Part shown: positions 7,166 through 17,119 of the stretch, one piece after another
How the letters are laid out: each line of letters starts with the position of its first letter
Position numbering within the stretch: the stretch's first letter is position 1
Source of the DNA: Prevotella sp.
GTDB lineage: Bacteria > Bacteroidota > Bacteroidia > Bacteroidales > Bacteroidaceae
Assembly (NCBI GenBank): GCA_017617615.1
Contig: JAFZVV010000007.1
Span: 167,098-231,097 of the forward strand
Direction: 5' to 3'
Length of the DNA: 64,000 bases
The notes under the pieces: generated by a model
Database searches by the model: none
Told to the model about the DNA's origin: nothing
The model's input: the letters and a program-made list of their open reading frames with translations, nothing else
Translations under genes and position numbers: made by a program

Positions 7166-10100
7166 CTATACCTTCACCACCTCGACTTCGCTCCTCACAG
7201 GGTCTATGCGCCGCACCTGTATCTGGGTGTGGATGCGGTCGTTGAGCGCATCCACATGACTGATAACCCCTACCCTGCGGCCTCCCAACTGGTGGAGCCG
7301 CTCAAGGGTGTCCATCACCGCGTTGAGACAATCCTCGTCGAGTGAACCGAAGCCCTCGTCGATAAAGAGCGTGTCGATATTCGCCTGGTTGACGTTGAGT
7401 TGCGAGAGCGCCAGCGCCAACGACAGCGACACCATGAAACTCTCGCCTCCTGAGATGACCTTCACAAACTGCGGCGACTGGTTGCAGAACCTGTCGCGCA
7501 CGAGGATGGTGAGCTCGCCCGGGTCGCACACCAACTCGTAGCGGTCGGTGAACTGACGCAGGTAGATGTTGGCATGACTGAGCAGGTGGGCGAGGATGAA
7601 ACTCTGGGCGATACGACTGAAACGTGTGCCGTCGGTACTGCCAAACTCCTTGTTGAATCGTTCCCAACGCTCTTTCTCCTCCTTGCTGCGCCCGCATTCG
7701 CTGATGGCCGCTGCCGCCTGCGTCCTGCGATGGGCGTCATCGTCGAGTTCCTGCCGCAACTGCCCCATCTGGAGCAGCTGCTGTTCCCTGGCTTTCTTCT
7801 TTTCCTCGATAGAAGCAGTGAGGCTGTCGAGGGTATCCTCCGCTGTCATCTCCGGACGGTTGGCAAGATGGTTCTCGAGTTGTCGCTGCAGGTTATACAA
7901 AGCCCCTTGTCGCTGTAAGAGCATGTCTTCCACCACCTTATGCTCACTCGCCAAGCGCTGGATATCCTCATCGGCTATCGCCGACAAAGCCATGAGCCTC
8001 TCCATAGTCAGTGCAGCGTGCGAAGCCAGGAAGGCATCCACCTGTCGGCGCTTGGTATCCATCGCCGCCTCGTTGGTCTGAAGTGCTGTCTTCCATGCCG
8101 TGAGTTGGTTGGAGAAAGTCACCCACCTCTGCTGGAGCACAGACGGGTCACCCGGCTTCTCCGGAATTTCCGGGGTTTCCGGAATTTCCGGATTCTCCAG
8201 TGAAAGCATCGGGACGATGCTTTCTTGAGTATGATTGATGGCATCAAGTACCATCTGGCGATTCTCTGTTTGCTGGATAAGTTTTTGCTGGGTTTTCTGC
8301 TGTTTGTCGTATTGGGCGGCATCATCTTCCAAACGGCTGATGAAGTTTTGGTGGTCGTTGTCCCATAACACGCGCCAGTCGTCATAGATGATGAGGTCAT
8401 CGAGTTCACCGAGCGTAGTTGTGGTCATGGTCTTCAACTCCTCTATCTGTCCCTCAAGTGAACGGATATTATTCTGCTCTTCGGTGATTTGGGCTTCTGC
8501 TGCCATAGTGGCATGGTGTGCTTTTGTTGAAGAAGCAACGAGGCGGTCTTTGCGCTGATGCAATTCATCCATCTCCTTATTGAGCAAGTTGAGGGCATCG
8601 AGCCGCTGCTTCATATCCTCCCAAACCTTGGCATGGACTTTTTTCTGCTGTTCCAACGCCAGATTGACGGCTTCGGTAATAATAGGGGCGTCGACCGTCA
8701 TGCCCGTTTTTTCCAAAAGCGCCTTCGTTGCGGCATGCTGCAATTCAAAGTCTGCATTTTTCTTCTCCCATTGGACCTTTGCCTCCGACACCTTACGCTC
8801 CAAATCCTGGGTCTGTTTCCTGTTCGCCTTCAGTATCGCCTTTGCGTCCTGCAACACCTTCTCTGCTGCATTGCGCTCGTCGACTATGGGTTTGATGATG
8901 GTCTCATAGTCGGGGTCAGGCACATGGTCGTGCTCCACCTTGCTCAAGCAGAGCGGACATAGTTCGCCCTTCCTCAGCATGGCCCTTGCCATCCTGAAAC
9001 TATCTTCGAGCGAGTTTTTCCACCGGTCGCAGACATCCCTTGCCCTATCGAAGTCGTGCTGCGCCACCCTCACCCTCTCATCAAGCGCTGGCACCTCTTT
9101 TTCCAGCCGTTCCTTCTCGTCGAGCAAGGTTTTATAGGCTTTCTCCGCCTCTATGTTCTGCTGCGTGCAGTTGGCAAGGAGCTGTACGGCAGCGACCGCC
9201 CTGTCGGTATCGAGCACAGCGCTGTTGAGCCGCTCTTGATCGGCATGGAGTTGTTGGGGATTCATCAGTCTCCGCTCCTCCTCCTTGTCCGTCAGCGCTT
9301 GCGCCACGGCGGTCTGTTGTTCGGTCAGCGACTGCTCCAGGGCAAGGCACTCCTCCTTCTTCTTCTCCTTTTCGGGAAGAAGTCTCGTGGCCTCATCTCT
9401 TGCCTTTGTCTTTTGGTAGACAGACTTCTCGGCGACAATCACGCCACGCAATTTCTCGGCAATGGCTTTCGTCTCGCGGTACATCGGTACAAACCGCTGT
9501 TTCCCATCAATCCATTGCCCGATGTCATCGAGCAGGCGCATCTCCTTGTCGTGGTGCTGTTCTAACGACACCTTGGCATGACACAATGCGACATATTGCC
9601 GTTGCTTGTCTACCACCTGAGCGGAGAGGCTGTCGACCTTCTTGCGTGCCGTCTCCATCTCGGAGAGCCAGCCACGAGGCTGCACGGTGGCAGCGTGGTC
9701 GACGAGGGTTTGTCGCTCTTCCTGATAGCGGGGCTCTGCCATCGTGGCTTTCGCCTCGGCGATGCGTCGACTGTGCTCGAGGATATCCTTGTCGAGGCGC
9801 TGCCGGTGTGTGAGCCATTCGCTCTTTGCCGAGAGCGACTGGATTTCCTTCTCCTGCGAAGCACGGTCTTCTTCCAACTGCTGCAAGGCAGCCTTCTTCC
9901 CGTCTATCTGCTCGTCGGAGAGCAGGGTGATGCTGTCGGCAACAGCCTTCAGCCGCTCATAATCCGCACGTTTCTCGCTGCACACCGACGCTATTTTCTT
10001 GCTGATTTCGGAATACAGCTCAGTGCCGGTGAGCCGCTCGAGGATTTCAGACTTCTCCTTCGACGTGCTCTGGATGAAACGCGTGAACTCTCCCTGAGCG

Positions 10101-10633
10101 AGCATCGTGGTGCGGCAGAACTCCTCGAACGACAGTCCGACGACCTCGGCAATCGCCTCCTTGGCATTCTTCTGTGTCACTTCGTGAGTGCGTAGGTTCT
10201 CGATGCTGTTTTCAGGATTTTTCAATTTACCATCGGGTTTGTGATAGGCTCTCGACACATACCAACGGGCAAGGTAGCACTGCCCATCAGAAGCCTCGAA
10301 CTCAAGTTCAGACCAACCTTCTGACGTTCCTCTACGGAGGAGTTGTCCTTTATGGTTGACGGGCATCTCATTCTCGCCCACCACCGGTTCGGTGTCGGAT
10401 TTTTTCGCAGCATTGTAACGGTCGGTGATCCGCACCTTGCTCTCTGCCTTTACCATCCTCGGCGTCTCGCCATAGAGGGCCAGACAGATGGCATCGAGGA
10501 TGGTGGTCTTGCCACTCCCCGTAGCACCGGTAATCAGGAAAAGCGGCTCATCGGCAAGCACGCCATGCTCGAAATCAATTACCGCATCTTCGATGGAAGC
10601 GATGTTGTGAATATGTAAACGTTTGAATCTCAT
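7166..10633 (-). CDS. sbcC: Exonuclease subunit SbcC (SMC-like ATPase)
   Basis: The ATPase partner of SbcD in the SbcCD (Mre11-Rad50-like) complex, which opens hairpins and processes double-strand ends. The 1155-residue protein has Walker A GATGSGKTT near residue 38, two long coiled-coil arms rich in Glu/Gln/Lys, the zinc-hook CPLC motif near residue 557, an ABC signature (SGGESFMVSLSLALALS) and Walker B (TLFIDEGFGSLD) near the C-terminus. The length is at the long end of the family. The start overlaps the sbcD stop by 4 bp (ATGA), so the two are translationally coupled. Confidence 0.95.
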   Translation of the reverse strand: MRFKRLHIHNIASIEDAVIDFEHGVLADEPLFLITGATGSGKTTILDAICLALYGETPRMVKAESKVRITDRYNAAKKSDTEPVVGENEMPVNHKGQLLRRGTSEGWSELEFEASDGQCYLARWYVSRAYHKPDGKLKNPENSIENLRTHEVTQKNAKEAIAEVVGLSFEEFCRTTMLAQGEFTRFIQSTSKEKSEILERLTGTELYSEISKKIASVCSEKRADYERLKAVADSITLLSDEQIDGKKAALQQLEEDRASQEKEIQSLSAKSEWLTHRQRLDKDILEHSRRIAEAKATMAEPRYQEERQTLVDHAATVQPRGWLSEMETARKKVDSLSAQVVDKQRQYVALCHAKVSLEQHHDKEMRLLDDIGQWIDGKQRFVPMYRETKAIAEKLRGVIVAEKSVYQKTKARDEATRLLPEKEKKKEECLALEQSLTEQQTAVAQALTDKEEERRLMNPQQLHADQERLNSAVLDTDRAVAAVQLLANCTQQNIEAEKAYKTLLDEKERLEKEVPALDERVRVAQHDFDRARDVCDRWKNSLEDSFRMARAMLRKGELCPLCLSKVEHDHVPDPDYETIIKPIVDERNAAEKVLQDAKAILKANRKQTQDLERKVSEAKVQWEKKNADFELQHAATKALLEKTGMTVDAPIITEAVNLALEQQKKVHAKVWEDMKQRLDALNLLNKEMDELHQRKDRLVASSTKAHHATMAAEAQITEEQNNIRSLEGQIEELKTMTTTTLGELDDLIIYDDWRVLWDNDHQNFISRLEDDAAQYDKQQKTQQKLIQQTENRQMVLDAINHTQESIVPMLSLENPEIPETPEIPEKPGDPSVLQQRWVTFSNQLTAWKTALQTNEAAMDTKRRQVDAFLASHAALTMERLMALSAIADEDIQRLASEHKVVEDMLLQRQGALYNLQRQLENHLANRPEMTAEDTLDSLTASIEEKKKAREQQLLQMGQLRQELDDDAHRRTQAAAAISECGRSKEEKERWERFNKEFGSTDGTRFSRIAQSFILAHLLSHANIYLRQFTDRYELVCDPGELTILVRDRFCNQSPQFVKVISGGESFMVSLSLALALSQLNVNQANIDTLFIDEGFGSLDEDCLNAVMDTLERLHQLGGRRVGVISHVDALNDRIHTQIQVRRIDPVRSEVEVVKV

Positions 10634-11820
10634 CGTGCTTTCTCTTCTTCTATCATATTTAGTGTCTGCTGCATCATCTCCATGAACTCCTCGGTGGGGA
10701 GACCACGCTGGAGCAGATAGCGACGGGTAATCTCAAGTGGGTCCATCTGACGGAACTCATCGGGCGTGATGTCCACGGACTCACGCGACACGCCGGGACG
10801 ACGCTCGTCGACTATACGGAACGTGCAGAAACGACACGCCTTGCCATGGGTCACGCGCAGCGCCTGCTCGCTGGCATCGGGGGGAAGACCGAGCGTAGTG
10901 CGCACGTTGAGCCTAATGTAGCAGGGGTCGTCGTCGGGAAGGGCGGCGAGGGCGGCGAGGGCATCTTCAAAGGCAACGGCCTCTTCGGGGATGGTCTTTA
11001 CCGGACGGAGAAGGGAGAGCGGCAACACCTCGACGACGGGAGCCGTGCCTGCCTGTACCTCTACGAGCGTGACGGAGTGTTCGTACTCTTCGTTGAACGT
11101 GATGGCGAGGGGCGCGCCGGCATACCGTACATGAGGATTGCCGGAGGGCACCTCATGGGGACTATGGAGATGGCCGAGGGCGGCATAGTCGTAGCCCTCG
11201 CCCAAGACGGAGAGGGGAAGGTAGTCCTGGCCACCCGCCTCGTAGGGCTGACGGCCGGAAAGGATGTCGGACACGGCGAGATGGGCCATGAGCACCACAG
11301 GCAGACGGTCGGCATTCACCTCGCCTACCCTATTCAGCAAGCCCTGGTAAAAGGCTTTCTGACGGTCGGCACTGCCGTCGGCAGGCGGGGGGAAGTTCTG
11401 GCGGAAGACATGGGGCACCGCAGCCACGATGCCCTTGCCGGCGATGTGGAAGATGAGGCTGTCGAAGGCCGTTCCCTCACTGGTTCGGGGGATGCCTCCC
11501 ACCACATGCACCTTGAAATGACGCCACAGCGAACGGTCTACCTCGAGTCGGGAGGCACTGTCGTGGTTGCCCGCCGTGACGATGACCTCCATCGTAGGAC
11601 AGGCCTCGTGAAGGGCGAGCATCGCCTCGGTATACATCGTCTGCGTGGCAGTGCTGGGCACCGCCGAGTGATAGACATCGCCACTTACAAGGAGCACGTC
11701 GGGCTGGTGACGGCCGACGATGGCGGTGAGCTGCCGAAAGAAGTCGTCGAACTCGTCGTGGCGTTTGTAGGTGTGCATCTCATGTCCGAGATGCCAGTCG
11801 CTGGTATGGAGTACACGCAT
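10630..11820 (-). CDS. sbcD: Exonuclease subunit SbcD (Mre11-like)
   Basis: The metallophosphoesterase nuclease of the SbcCD complex. All phosphoesterase motifs are visible in 396 residues: HTSDWHLGH at the start, SGDVYHSA near 50, AGNHDSASR near 105 and ALGHLHSPHEV near 215, supplying the Asp/His/Asn ligands for two Mn ions. The C-terminal ~120 residues are the capping and SbcC-binding region. The gene lies 26 bp after a glutamine synthetase-like gene and directly before sbcC. Confidence 0.95.
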   Translation of the reverse strand: MRVLHTSDWHLGHEMHTYKRHDEFDDFFRQLTAIVGRHQPDVLLVSGDVYHSAVPSTATQTMYTEAMLALHEACPTMEVIVTAGNHDSASRLEVDRSLWRHFKVHVVGGIPRTSEGTAFDSLIFHIAGKGIVAAVPHVFRQNFPPPADGSADRQKAFYQGLLNRVGEVNADRLPVVLMAHLAVSDILSGRQPYEAGGQDYLPLSVLGEGYDYAALGHLHSPHEVPSGNPHVRYAGAPLAITFNEEYEHSVTLVEVQAGTAPVVEVLPLSLLRPVKTIPEEAVAFEDALAALAALPDDDPCYIRLNVRTTLGLPPDASEQALRVTHGKACRFCTFRIVDERRPGVSRESVDITPDEFRQMDPLEITRRYLLQRGLPTEEFMEMMQQTLNMIEEEKAR

Positions 11821-11846
11821 GGAGGAAAGGGGTTGGTCTTTGATGG

Positions 11847-13352
11847 TCAGCCGCAGTGGAAATAGGTATTGACGAGTTTCTGTACCTCGTCGGGATATTG
11901 CTCCACCTGACGGCGGAGGTTGCGGTCGTCGAAGGCACGCAGTTGCTCGATGATGCTGTCGATCATCGCGCTGCTGAAGATGCCGTCGCGCTCATAGTAG
12001 GCCCGCTGCCGCTCGAGACAGTCGGCAGAGGCGACACAGCTGTCGGGCAATTCGGAGAGCTGGCTCAGGCGCGAGGCGTTGGCCTCGTCGTGGATATTGA
12101 CATTCACATAGGTGCGCTCGGCAAGGGCGAGGGCGTCGTCCATCTCAAAACCGGTGCGGCACGCCACGCACAGGCCGGCGATGAGCTGATAGAGGTCGGC
12201 AGAACCGTCGGGAGAACGCATCTCCACGGTCTGCTTCATCGACGTGTCGGTATGCGAGGGCTGCTCGGCAGGATTGGCGATGCTGCACATGTCGACCTGG
12301 GCCGTCCAGCCCAGCGGCACCCTGACGAGCACGGAGCGGTTGCGGTCGCCCCAGCACACGTTGGTGGGGGCTTCCTGATGGGGTACGAGACGGAAATACG
12401 ACATGGGGTTCTTGTTGCCGAAGGCGGTGATGCTGGGGGCGAGGAGCATCATGCCGGCAATCATCTTGCGGGCCTCGTCGGAGAGGCAGCCGTCGCGAAG
12501 CATCATGTTCTTGCCGTCGCGCATGATACGCATGTGGATATGGAGGCCTGAGCCGGCCTTGCCCGTAGTAATCTTCGGGGCGAAGGTGACATTGAGCTGC
12601 ATCTGGTAGGCCAGGTTACGGATGACCCACTTGGCGAGCATGAGCTGGTCGGCGGCATGCTCGGCATTCACCGGCAGGAACTCTATCTCGTTCTGCTCAT
12701 ACACCTTGCCGTCGAGGACGAAGTTGCCCACCTCGGAATGGCCATACTTGATTTGTCCGCCTGTCTGCGCGATATACTGCATGCACTTCGCCCTGAACGC
12801 ATTGGCCTTGGCATAGGGCGACGACTCATGGTAGCCATGCTGGTCGATGGCAGGGAAGAGATAGTTGTCGTCGAAGATGACATAATACTCCAACTCTCCC
12901 ATGGCCTGGAACTCCATGCCCGTGACCCGCGTGAATGCCTTGCAAGCCTTGGAAAGGGTGTGCTCGGGAGCACTCTCCAACAGGTTGCCGTCCTTGTCGA
13001 AGAAAGAGCAGAGCATGGAGATGGTAGGTATCTCGGCAAAGGGGTCGAGGAATGCCGTGGCAAAACGAGGCAAGACATAGAGGTCGCTGCTCCCCGCCTG
13101 CACGAAGGAGAAGAGGCTGCTGCCGTCTACACGCTCGCCACAGGTGAGGATGGTGTCGAGGTACGACTTGTCGGTAATGACGAAGTTGAGGGTCTTCAGC
13201 TTTCCGTCGCCTCCGGGATACATGAAGTTGACCATGCGGATGCCGTTGGCCTCGGCGTAATGGATGATGTCGGCCTTCGTGAAAGAGGCCGCGGGTTTTT
13301 GTAGGAATGTCACCAAGGGGTTGGCATTCATCATCAGGTGCGTGTCGTTCAT
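11847..13352 (-). CDS. Glutamine synthetase family protein (GSI-like)
   Basis: A 501-residue protein from the preferred start at 13352 (MNDTHLMMNANP); an in-frame ATG at 13430 lies on the promoter side of the -7 element and is rejected. Catalytic-domain motifs are recognisable in modified form: NEIEFLPVN (metal-binding Glu), GSGLHIHMRI (ATP-binding His), SYFRLVPHQEAPTNVCWGDRNRS (given in parts: SYFRLVPHQEAP and WGDRNRS) and VEMRSPDGSADLYQL. The adenylylation motif of GSI-beta (NLYDLPPEE) is absent. The cell also has a type III enzyme at 54571, so this may be a second GS or a gamma-glutamyl ligase of the same fold. Its likely operon partners are sbcD and sbcC. Confidence 0.82.
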   Translation of the reverse strand: MNDTHLMMNANPLVTFLQKPAASFTKADIIHYAEANGIRMVNFMYPGGDGKLKTLNFVITDKSYLDTILTCGERVDGSSLFSFVQAGSSDLYVLPRFATAFLDPFAEIPTISMLCSFFDKDGNLLESAPEHTLSKACKAFTRVTGMEFQAMGELEYYVIFDDNYLFPAIDQHGYHESSPYAKANAFRAKCMQYIAQTGGQIKYGHSEVGNFVLDGKVYEQNEIEFLPVNAEHAADQLMLAKWVIRNLAYQMQLNVTFAPKITTGKAGSGLHIHMRIMRDGKNMMLRDGCLSDEARKMIAGMMLLAPSITAFGNKNPMSYFRLVPHQEAPTNVCWGDRNRSVLVRVPLGWTAQVDMCSIANPAEQPSHTDTSMKQTVEMRSPDGSADLYQLIAGLCVACRTGFEMDDALALAERTYVNVNIHDEANASRLSQLSELPDSCVASADCLERQRAYYERDGIFSSAMIDSIIEQLRAFDDRNLRRQVEQYPDEVQKLVNTYFHCG

Positions 13353-13451
13353 AGAAAGTTTCGTTTTTGAGTTAATGCCGACATACGCGGCGTATATGAG
13401 TTTTTCTCCTATTTTGTAACTGTTCAGCAATAGTCTTAATTATATTTGTTG

Positions 13452-13482
13452 CAAAGATAATCAATGTTGAGTGAAAAACAAA
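13452..13482 (-). promoter_or_regulatory. Promoter of the GS-like gene / sbcDC operon
   Basis: On the minus strand TTTG (13482-13479), 19 bases, then TATCTTTG (13459-13452), a full match to the Bacteroidetes consensus. The predicted start of transcription is near 13445, about 93 nt before the chosen ATG. Confidence 0.7.
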
Positions 13483-13556
13483 AGTTATGGAGAGAATTTT
13501 ATCATGGACAATACCGATGCAAAGATATAAAAAAACATAATAATTAGGTGGGAAAC

Positions 13557-13587
13557 TTGGGGCAAATGTCAATTATTCGTATTTTTG
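13557..13587 (+). promoter_or_regulatory. Promoter of the lipoprotein-GH94 operon
   Basis: TTGG at 13557-13560, 19 bases, then TATTTTTG at 13580-13587. The lipoprotein ATG follows at 13628. It is divergent from the GS-like gene promoter. Confidence 0.65.
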
Positions 13588-13627
13588 CTTTCAGAAAACC
13601 ACATCAAATCATTAATACCTAACTGTT

Positions 13628-14365
13628 ATGAAAAAAGCATTTGTTTTTGGCATCATCGCCACAGTCGCATTGGCATTCAATGCGTGTACAGACAAAACCG
13701 AGAAGAAAGCACCCGTCGATGACTTCACCATGGAACAGCTGGCTGCTGAGGAAGCCAGGTGCGACACCATCAGCGAGTCGGGACTCGACCTCCTGGGCAC
13801 CACATGGTCGGGCATGGTTATCCCCATCGTTGCCGACAAGGAAGCCGGGGTAAAACCCATGATGCGCGAATTCTGCAAGACATACCTCGACTTCAAGGGA
13901 AACCGCAAGATGATGCGCTACCTCATCGACGAGAATGGCTATAACGCCGAGAAAGACAGCTTCACCGTAGAAGACAAGCCGGAAGCCAACTACATCAAGG
14001 TAGCCACCACGGCCGACCTGAGTTCCGCCACCACAGGAAGGGTATGGAAATGCAAAGACGGACACCTCATGCTCGGCGTGCTGATGGAGCAGTTCGTAGA
14101 AGCCCCCAACCGTCCGGAGCGCGTGGTGGCATTCTTCGACTATAACCCCGTGAAGGGTGAACTGGTGCCCAATCCCAACGTGGCACAGAAAATCGCACAA
14201 GCCATGGACTGCATCTACGGACAGCTGACCATGGTATTCCCCACCGAGGGCAACAACATCGAGATGCTGGAATACACCGACAGTAAAGACTCCCTCGCCT
14301 ACAAGATCCACTTCGACGGCACCTCATTCAAATTCGACCCCAAAGGCAAGAAAATTTCAAAGTAA
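13628..14365 (+). CDS. Lipoprotein of unknown function
   Basis: A 245-residue protein with a lipoprotein signal peptide: MKKAFVFGIIATVALAFNAC, with Cys20 as the lipidation site. The mature part is mixed alpha/beta, rich in acidic and Lys residues, and ends in Lys-rich FDPKGKKISK. I recognise no catalytic motif. It lies 15 bp before the GH94 gene under a shared promoter, so it may be a surface or periplasmic partner of disaccharide use, but that is inference from position only. The start is clear because no other Met precedes the signal peptide. Confidence 0.75.
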   Translation: MKKAFVFGIIATVALAFNACTDKTEKKAPVDDFTMEQLAAEEARCDTISESGLDLLGTTWSGMVIPIVADKEAGVKPMMREFCKTYLDFKGNRKMMRYLIDENGYNAEKDSFTVEDKPEANYIKVATTADLSSATTGRVWKCKDGHLMLGVLMEQFVEAPNRPERVVAFFDYNPVKGELVPNPNVAQKIAQAMDCIYGQLTMVFPTEGNNIEMLEYTDSKDSLAYKIHFDGTSFKFDPKGKKISK

Positions 14366-14380
14366 AAACCACTACCCCCA

Positions 14381-16828
14381 ATGGAAAACAAAAAATACGG
14401 GCATTTCGATGATGCCAACCGTGAATATGTGATTACCGACCCGCAAACCCCGTGGCCGTGGATCAACTACCTGGGAAACGAGGACTTCTTCTCGCTTATC
14501 TCCAACACCGCCGGCGGATACGCGTTCTATAAAGACGCCAAGTTCCGACGGCTCACACGCTACCGCTACAACAACGTGCCGATGGACAACGGCGGACGCT
14601 ACTTCTACCTGAAAGACGGCGACAACGTGTGGAACCCGGGATGGAAACCCTGCAAGACGCCACTCGACCACTATGAGTGCCGCCACGGCATGAGCTACAC
14701 CCGCATCACATCGGCAAAAGACGGCATCGAGGCAAGCGTTCTCTTCTTCGTGCCACTGAAGAGTTGGTGCGAGGTGCAGAAACTCACGCTCACCAACACC
14801 ACCGACGCCCCACGCTCGCTGAAACTCTTCTCCTTCGAGGAATGGTGCCTGTGGAACGCCGCCACCGACATGGAGAATTTCCAGCGCAACTTCTCCACCG
14901 GAGAGGTGGAGATAGAAGGGTCGGTCATCTACCACAAGACAGAATACCGCGAACGACGCAACCACTACGCCTACTACAGCGTGAACACACCCATCGACGG
15001 CTTCGACACCGACCGCGAGACCTTCGTGGGACTGTACAACGGATTCGACAGCCCCGACGCGGTGATGGAAGGACGCCCACGCAACAGCCATGCCCATGGA
15101 TGGAGCCCCATCGCCTCTCATTACATCGAGGTGACACTGGCTCCGGGAGAGAGCCGCGACTTCGTCTTCGTCCTCGGATACGTGGAGAACGAACAGGAAG
15201 AGAAGTTCATCGCCCCGAAGGTCATCAACAAGAAAAAGGCCCTGGAGACCATCGCCCGCTTCGACACCACGGCAAAGGTCGATGCGGCCTTCGCCGAACT
15301 GAAAGCCTACTGGGATGCCTTGCTCGACATCTTCGTGGTGGATACCGGCAACGACAAGCTCGACAGGATGGTGAACATCTGGAACCAATACCAGTGCATG
15401 GTGACATTCAACATGTCGCGCTCGGCATCGTTCTTCGAGAGCGGCATCGGACGAGGCATGGGATTCCGCGACTCCAACCAGGACCTCGTAGGATTCGTAC
15501 ACCAGATACCGGAGCGCGCACGACAGCGCATCATCGACATCGCATCGACGCAGTTCCCCGACGGCGGATGCTACCACCAGTACCAGCCGCTGACAAAACG
15601 CGGGAACAACGACATCGGCGGAGGATTCAACGACGACCCCTGCTGGCTCATCTTCGGCACTGTGGCCTATATCAAGGAGACCGGTGATTTCAGCATCCTC
15701 GACGAACCGGTGCCGTTCGACAACCAGCCCGGCAGCGAGGTGTCGCTCATGCAACACCTGCGTGTGTCGTTCGACCACGTGGTGGAGAACCTCGGACCAC
15801 ACAAGCTGCCGCTCATCGGGCGCGCCGACTGGAACGACTGCCTGAACCTGAACTGCTTCTCATGGGACCCCAACGAGTCGTTCCAGACTACGGAGAACAA
15901 GACAGAAGGGTCGAAGGCAGAGAGCCTCATGATTGCCGGACTGTTCGTGGTCACGGGAAAAGAATACGTGAATCTCTGCCGCCGCATCGGCGACGACGCA
16001 GAAGCAGCACGGGCACAACGCCATGTCGACGAGATGGTGGAGACCGTGAAACGCGACGGATGGGACGGCGACTGGTACCTGAGGGCATACGACTACTACG
16101 GCCGCAAAATCGGCTCGAAGGAGAACGAGGAAGGGAAGATTTTCATCGAGAGCCAGGGCTGGTGCACCATGGCAGAAATTGGTGCCGAAGAAGGCATGGT
16201 GTCCAAATCGCTCGACTCGGTGAAGAAATACCTGGAGTGCGAACACGGTATCGTGCTCAATAACCCGGCTTTCACGAAATACATCTATGAGTATGGCGAA
16301 ATCAGCAGTTATCCGGAAGGATACAAGGAGAACGCCGGCATCTTCTGCCACAACAACCCCTGGGTAATCATCGGTGAGACACTCGCAGGAAGGGGCGACG
16401 ACGCTTGGAGCCACTACCGCAAAATACTGCCCAGCTACGTGGAAGAGAAATACAGCACGCTGCACAAGGTAGAGCCTTACGTTAACTGCCAGATGGTGGC
16501 AGGAAAGGATGCCGCACGTCCCGGTGAGGGAAAGAACAGCTGGCTCACGGGTACCGCCGCATGGATGTGGCTCACCATAAGCCAGTATATCCTCGGCATC
16601 AAGCCCGACTATGACGGACTGTGCATCGACCCATGCCTCCCCGCCACAGCCCAGGAGTATTCGGTGAAACGCAAGTTCCGCGATGCCGAATACCGCATAC
16701 GCATCAGCAATCCACAAGGCGTGAACCGGGGAGTGGCCACCATCGAGGTAGACGGCACACCCATCGAGGGCAACGTCATCACCTATGCCCCGGGCAGCCA
16801 CGAAGTGACCGTGACAATGGGCGAATAG
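14381..16828 (+). CDS. GH94 phosphorylase, probably cellobiose phosphorylase
   Basis: An 815-residue cytoplasmic enzyme without a signal peptide. GH94 enzymes split beta-linked disaccharides with phosphate to a sugar 1-phosphate and a free sugar, saving ATP. The N-terminal beta-sandwich (~1-290) holds [24 protein letters not shown] sequence, and the (alpha/alpha)6 barrel follows. The catalytic acid is the Asp in [14 protein letters not shown] near residue 483, in the context seen in known cellobiose phosphorylases. [15 protein letters not shown] and [10 protein letters not shown] line the substrate and phosphate sites. The length agrees with cellobiose phosphorylases. Specificity (cellobiose against a related beta-glucoside) cannot be fixed by eye. 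Last gene of its unit; a strong terminator follows. Confidence 0.88.
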   Translation: MENKKYGHFDDANREYVITDPQTPWPWINYLGNEDFFSLISNTAGGYAFYKDAKFRRLTRYRYNNVPMDNGGRYFYLKDGDNVWNPGWKPCKTPLDHYECRHGMSYTRITSAKDGIEASVLFFVPLKSWCEVQKLTLTNTTDAPRSLKLFSFEEWCLWNAATDMENFQRNFSTGEVEIEGSVIYHKTEYRERRNHYAYYSVNTPIDGFDTDRETFVGLYNGFDSPDAVMEGRPRNSHAHGWSPIASHYIEVTLAPGESRDFVFVLGYVENEQEEKFIAPKVINKKKALETIARFDTTAKVDAAFAELKAYWDALLDIFVVDTGNDKLDRMVNIWNQYQCMVTFNMSRSASFFESGIGRGMGFRDSNQDLVGFVHQIPERARQRIIDIASTQFPDGGCYHQYQPLTKRGNNDIGGGFNDDPCWLIFGTVAYIKETGDFSILDEPVPFDNQPGSEVSLMQHLRVSFDHVVENLGPHKLPLIGRADWNDCLNLNCFSWDPNESFQTTENKTEGSKAESLMIAGLFVVTGKEYVNLCRRIGDDAEAARAQRHVDEMVETVKRDGWDGDWYLRAYDYYGRKIGSKENEEGKIFIESQGWCTMAEIGAEEGMVSKSLDSVKKYLECEHGIVLNNPAFTKYIYEYGEISSYPEGYKENAGIFCHNNPWVIIGETLAGRGDDAWSHYRKILPSYVEEKYSTLHKVEPYVNCQMVAGKDAARPGEGKNSWLTGTAAWMWLTISQYILGIKPDYDGLCIDPCLPATAQEYSVKRKFRDAEYRIRISNPQGVNRGVATIEVDGTPIEGNVITYAPGSHEVTVTMGE

Positions 16829-16835
16829 CCCAAAA

Positions 16836-16895
16836 CTATAGGAACTATAGATTCTATAGATACTATAGTGACTATAGTATCTATAGTCACTATTG
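16836..16895. repeat. 9-bp tandem array of the palindrome CTATAG
   Basis: CTATAG recurs exactly every 9 bases (16836, 16845, 16854, 16863, 16872, 16881), with a seventh degenerate copy at 16890. The three bases between copies vary. CTATAG is self-complementary, so the transcript can fold back in several registers. It sits between the GH94 stop and its terminator. Confidence 0.8.
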
Positions 16896-16902
16896 CTACC
16901 AT

Positions 16903-16941
16903 AAAGTCCATGCGCCCTCGTGGGCGCATGGACTTTTTTTT
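16903..16941 (+). terminator. Rho-independent terminator after the GH94 gene
   Basis: A perfect 15-bp stem AAAGTCCATGCGCCC with loop TCGT (16918-16921), the reverse complement at 16922-16936, and a run of T to 16941. Because the stem ends in A/T pairs it could also work on the other strand. Confidence 0.93.
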
Positions 16942-16972
16942 CAATCTATGCGCATTTTACAAAAATAATGCG

Positions 16973-17080
16973 TAATTTTGCAGCCGACTTACAAACTGTA
17001 AGTTAAGGGGTGCCCGAGATTTCGGGCTGAGATCATACCCTCATACCTGATCCGGGTAATGCCGGCGTAGGGACTTCCAT
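16973..17080 (+). promoter_or_regulatory. TPP (thi-box) riboswitch with its promoter -7 element
   Basis: TAATTTTG at 16973-16980 is a -7 element. The leader then carries the thi-box core: GGGGTGCCC at 17007-17015, GGCTGAGATCATACCC at 17025-17040 and ACCTGATCCGGGTAAT at 17045-17060, followed by GCCGGCGTAGGGA. These are the conserved pyrimidine- and pyrophosphate-sensor segments of the TPP riboswitch. The TonB receptor ATG follows at 17120. When TPP is plentiful the switch should shut down the receptor and PnuT genes. Confidence 0.95.
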
Positions 17081-17119
17081 TTCTCTCCCCCCTTATCATA
17101 GTATATTATATAAGGTATA

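Noticed and set aside
14372..15802. Long minus-strand frame opposite the GH94 gene
   Set aside because: Shadow of a well-identified enzyme; His/Val-rich composition typical of antisense translation.
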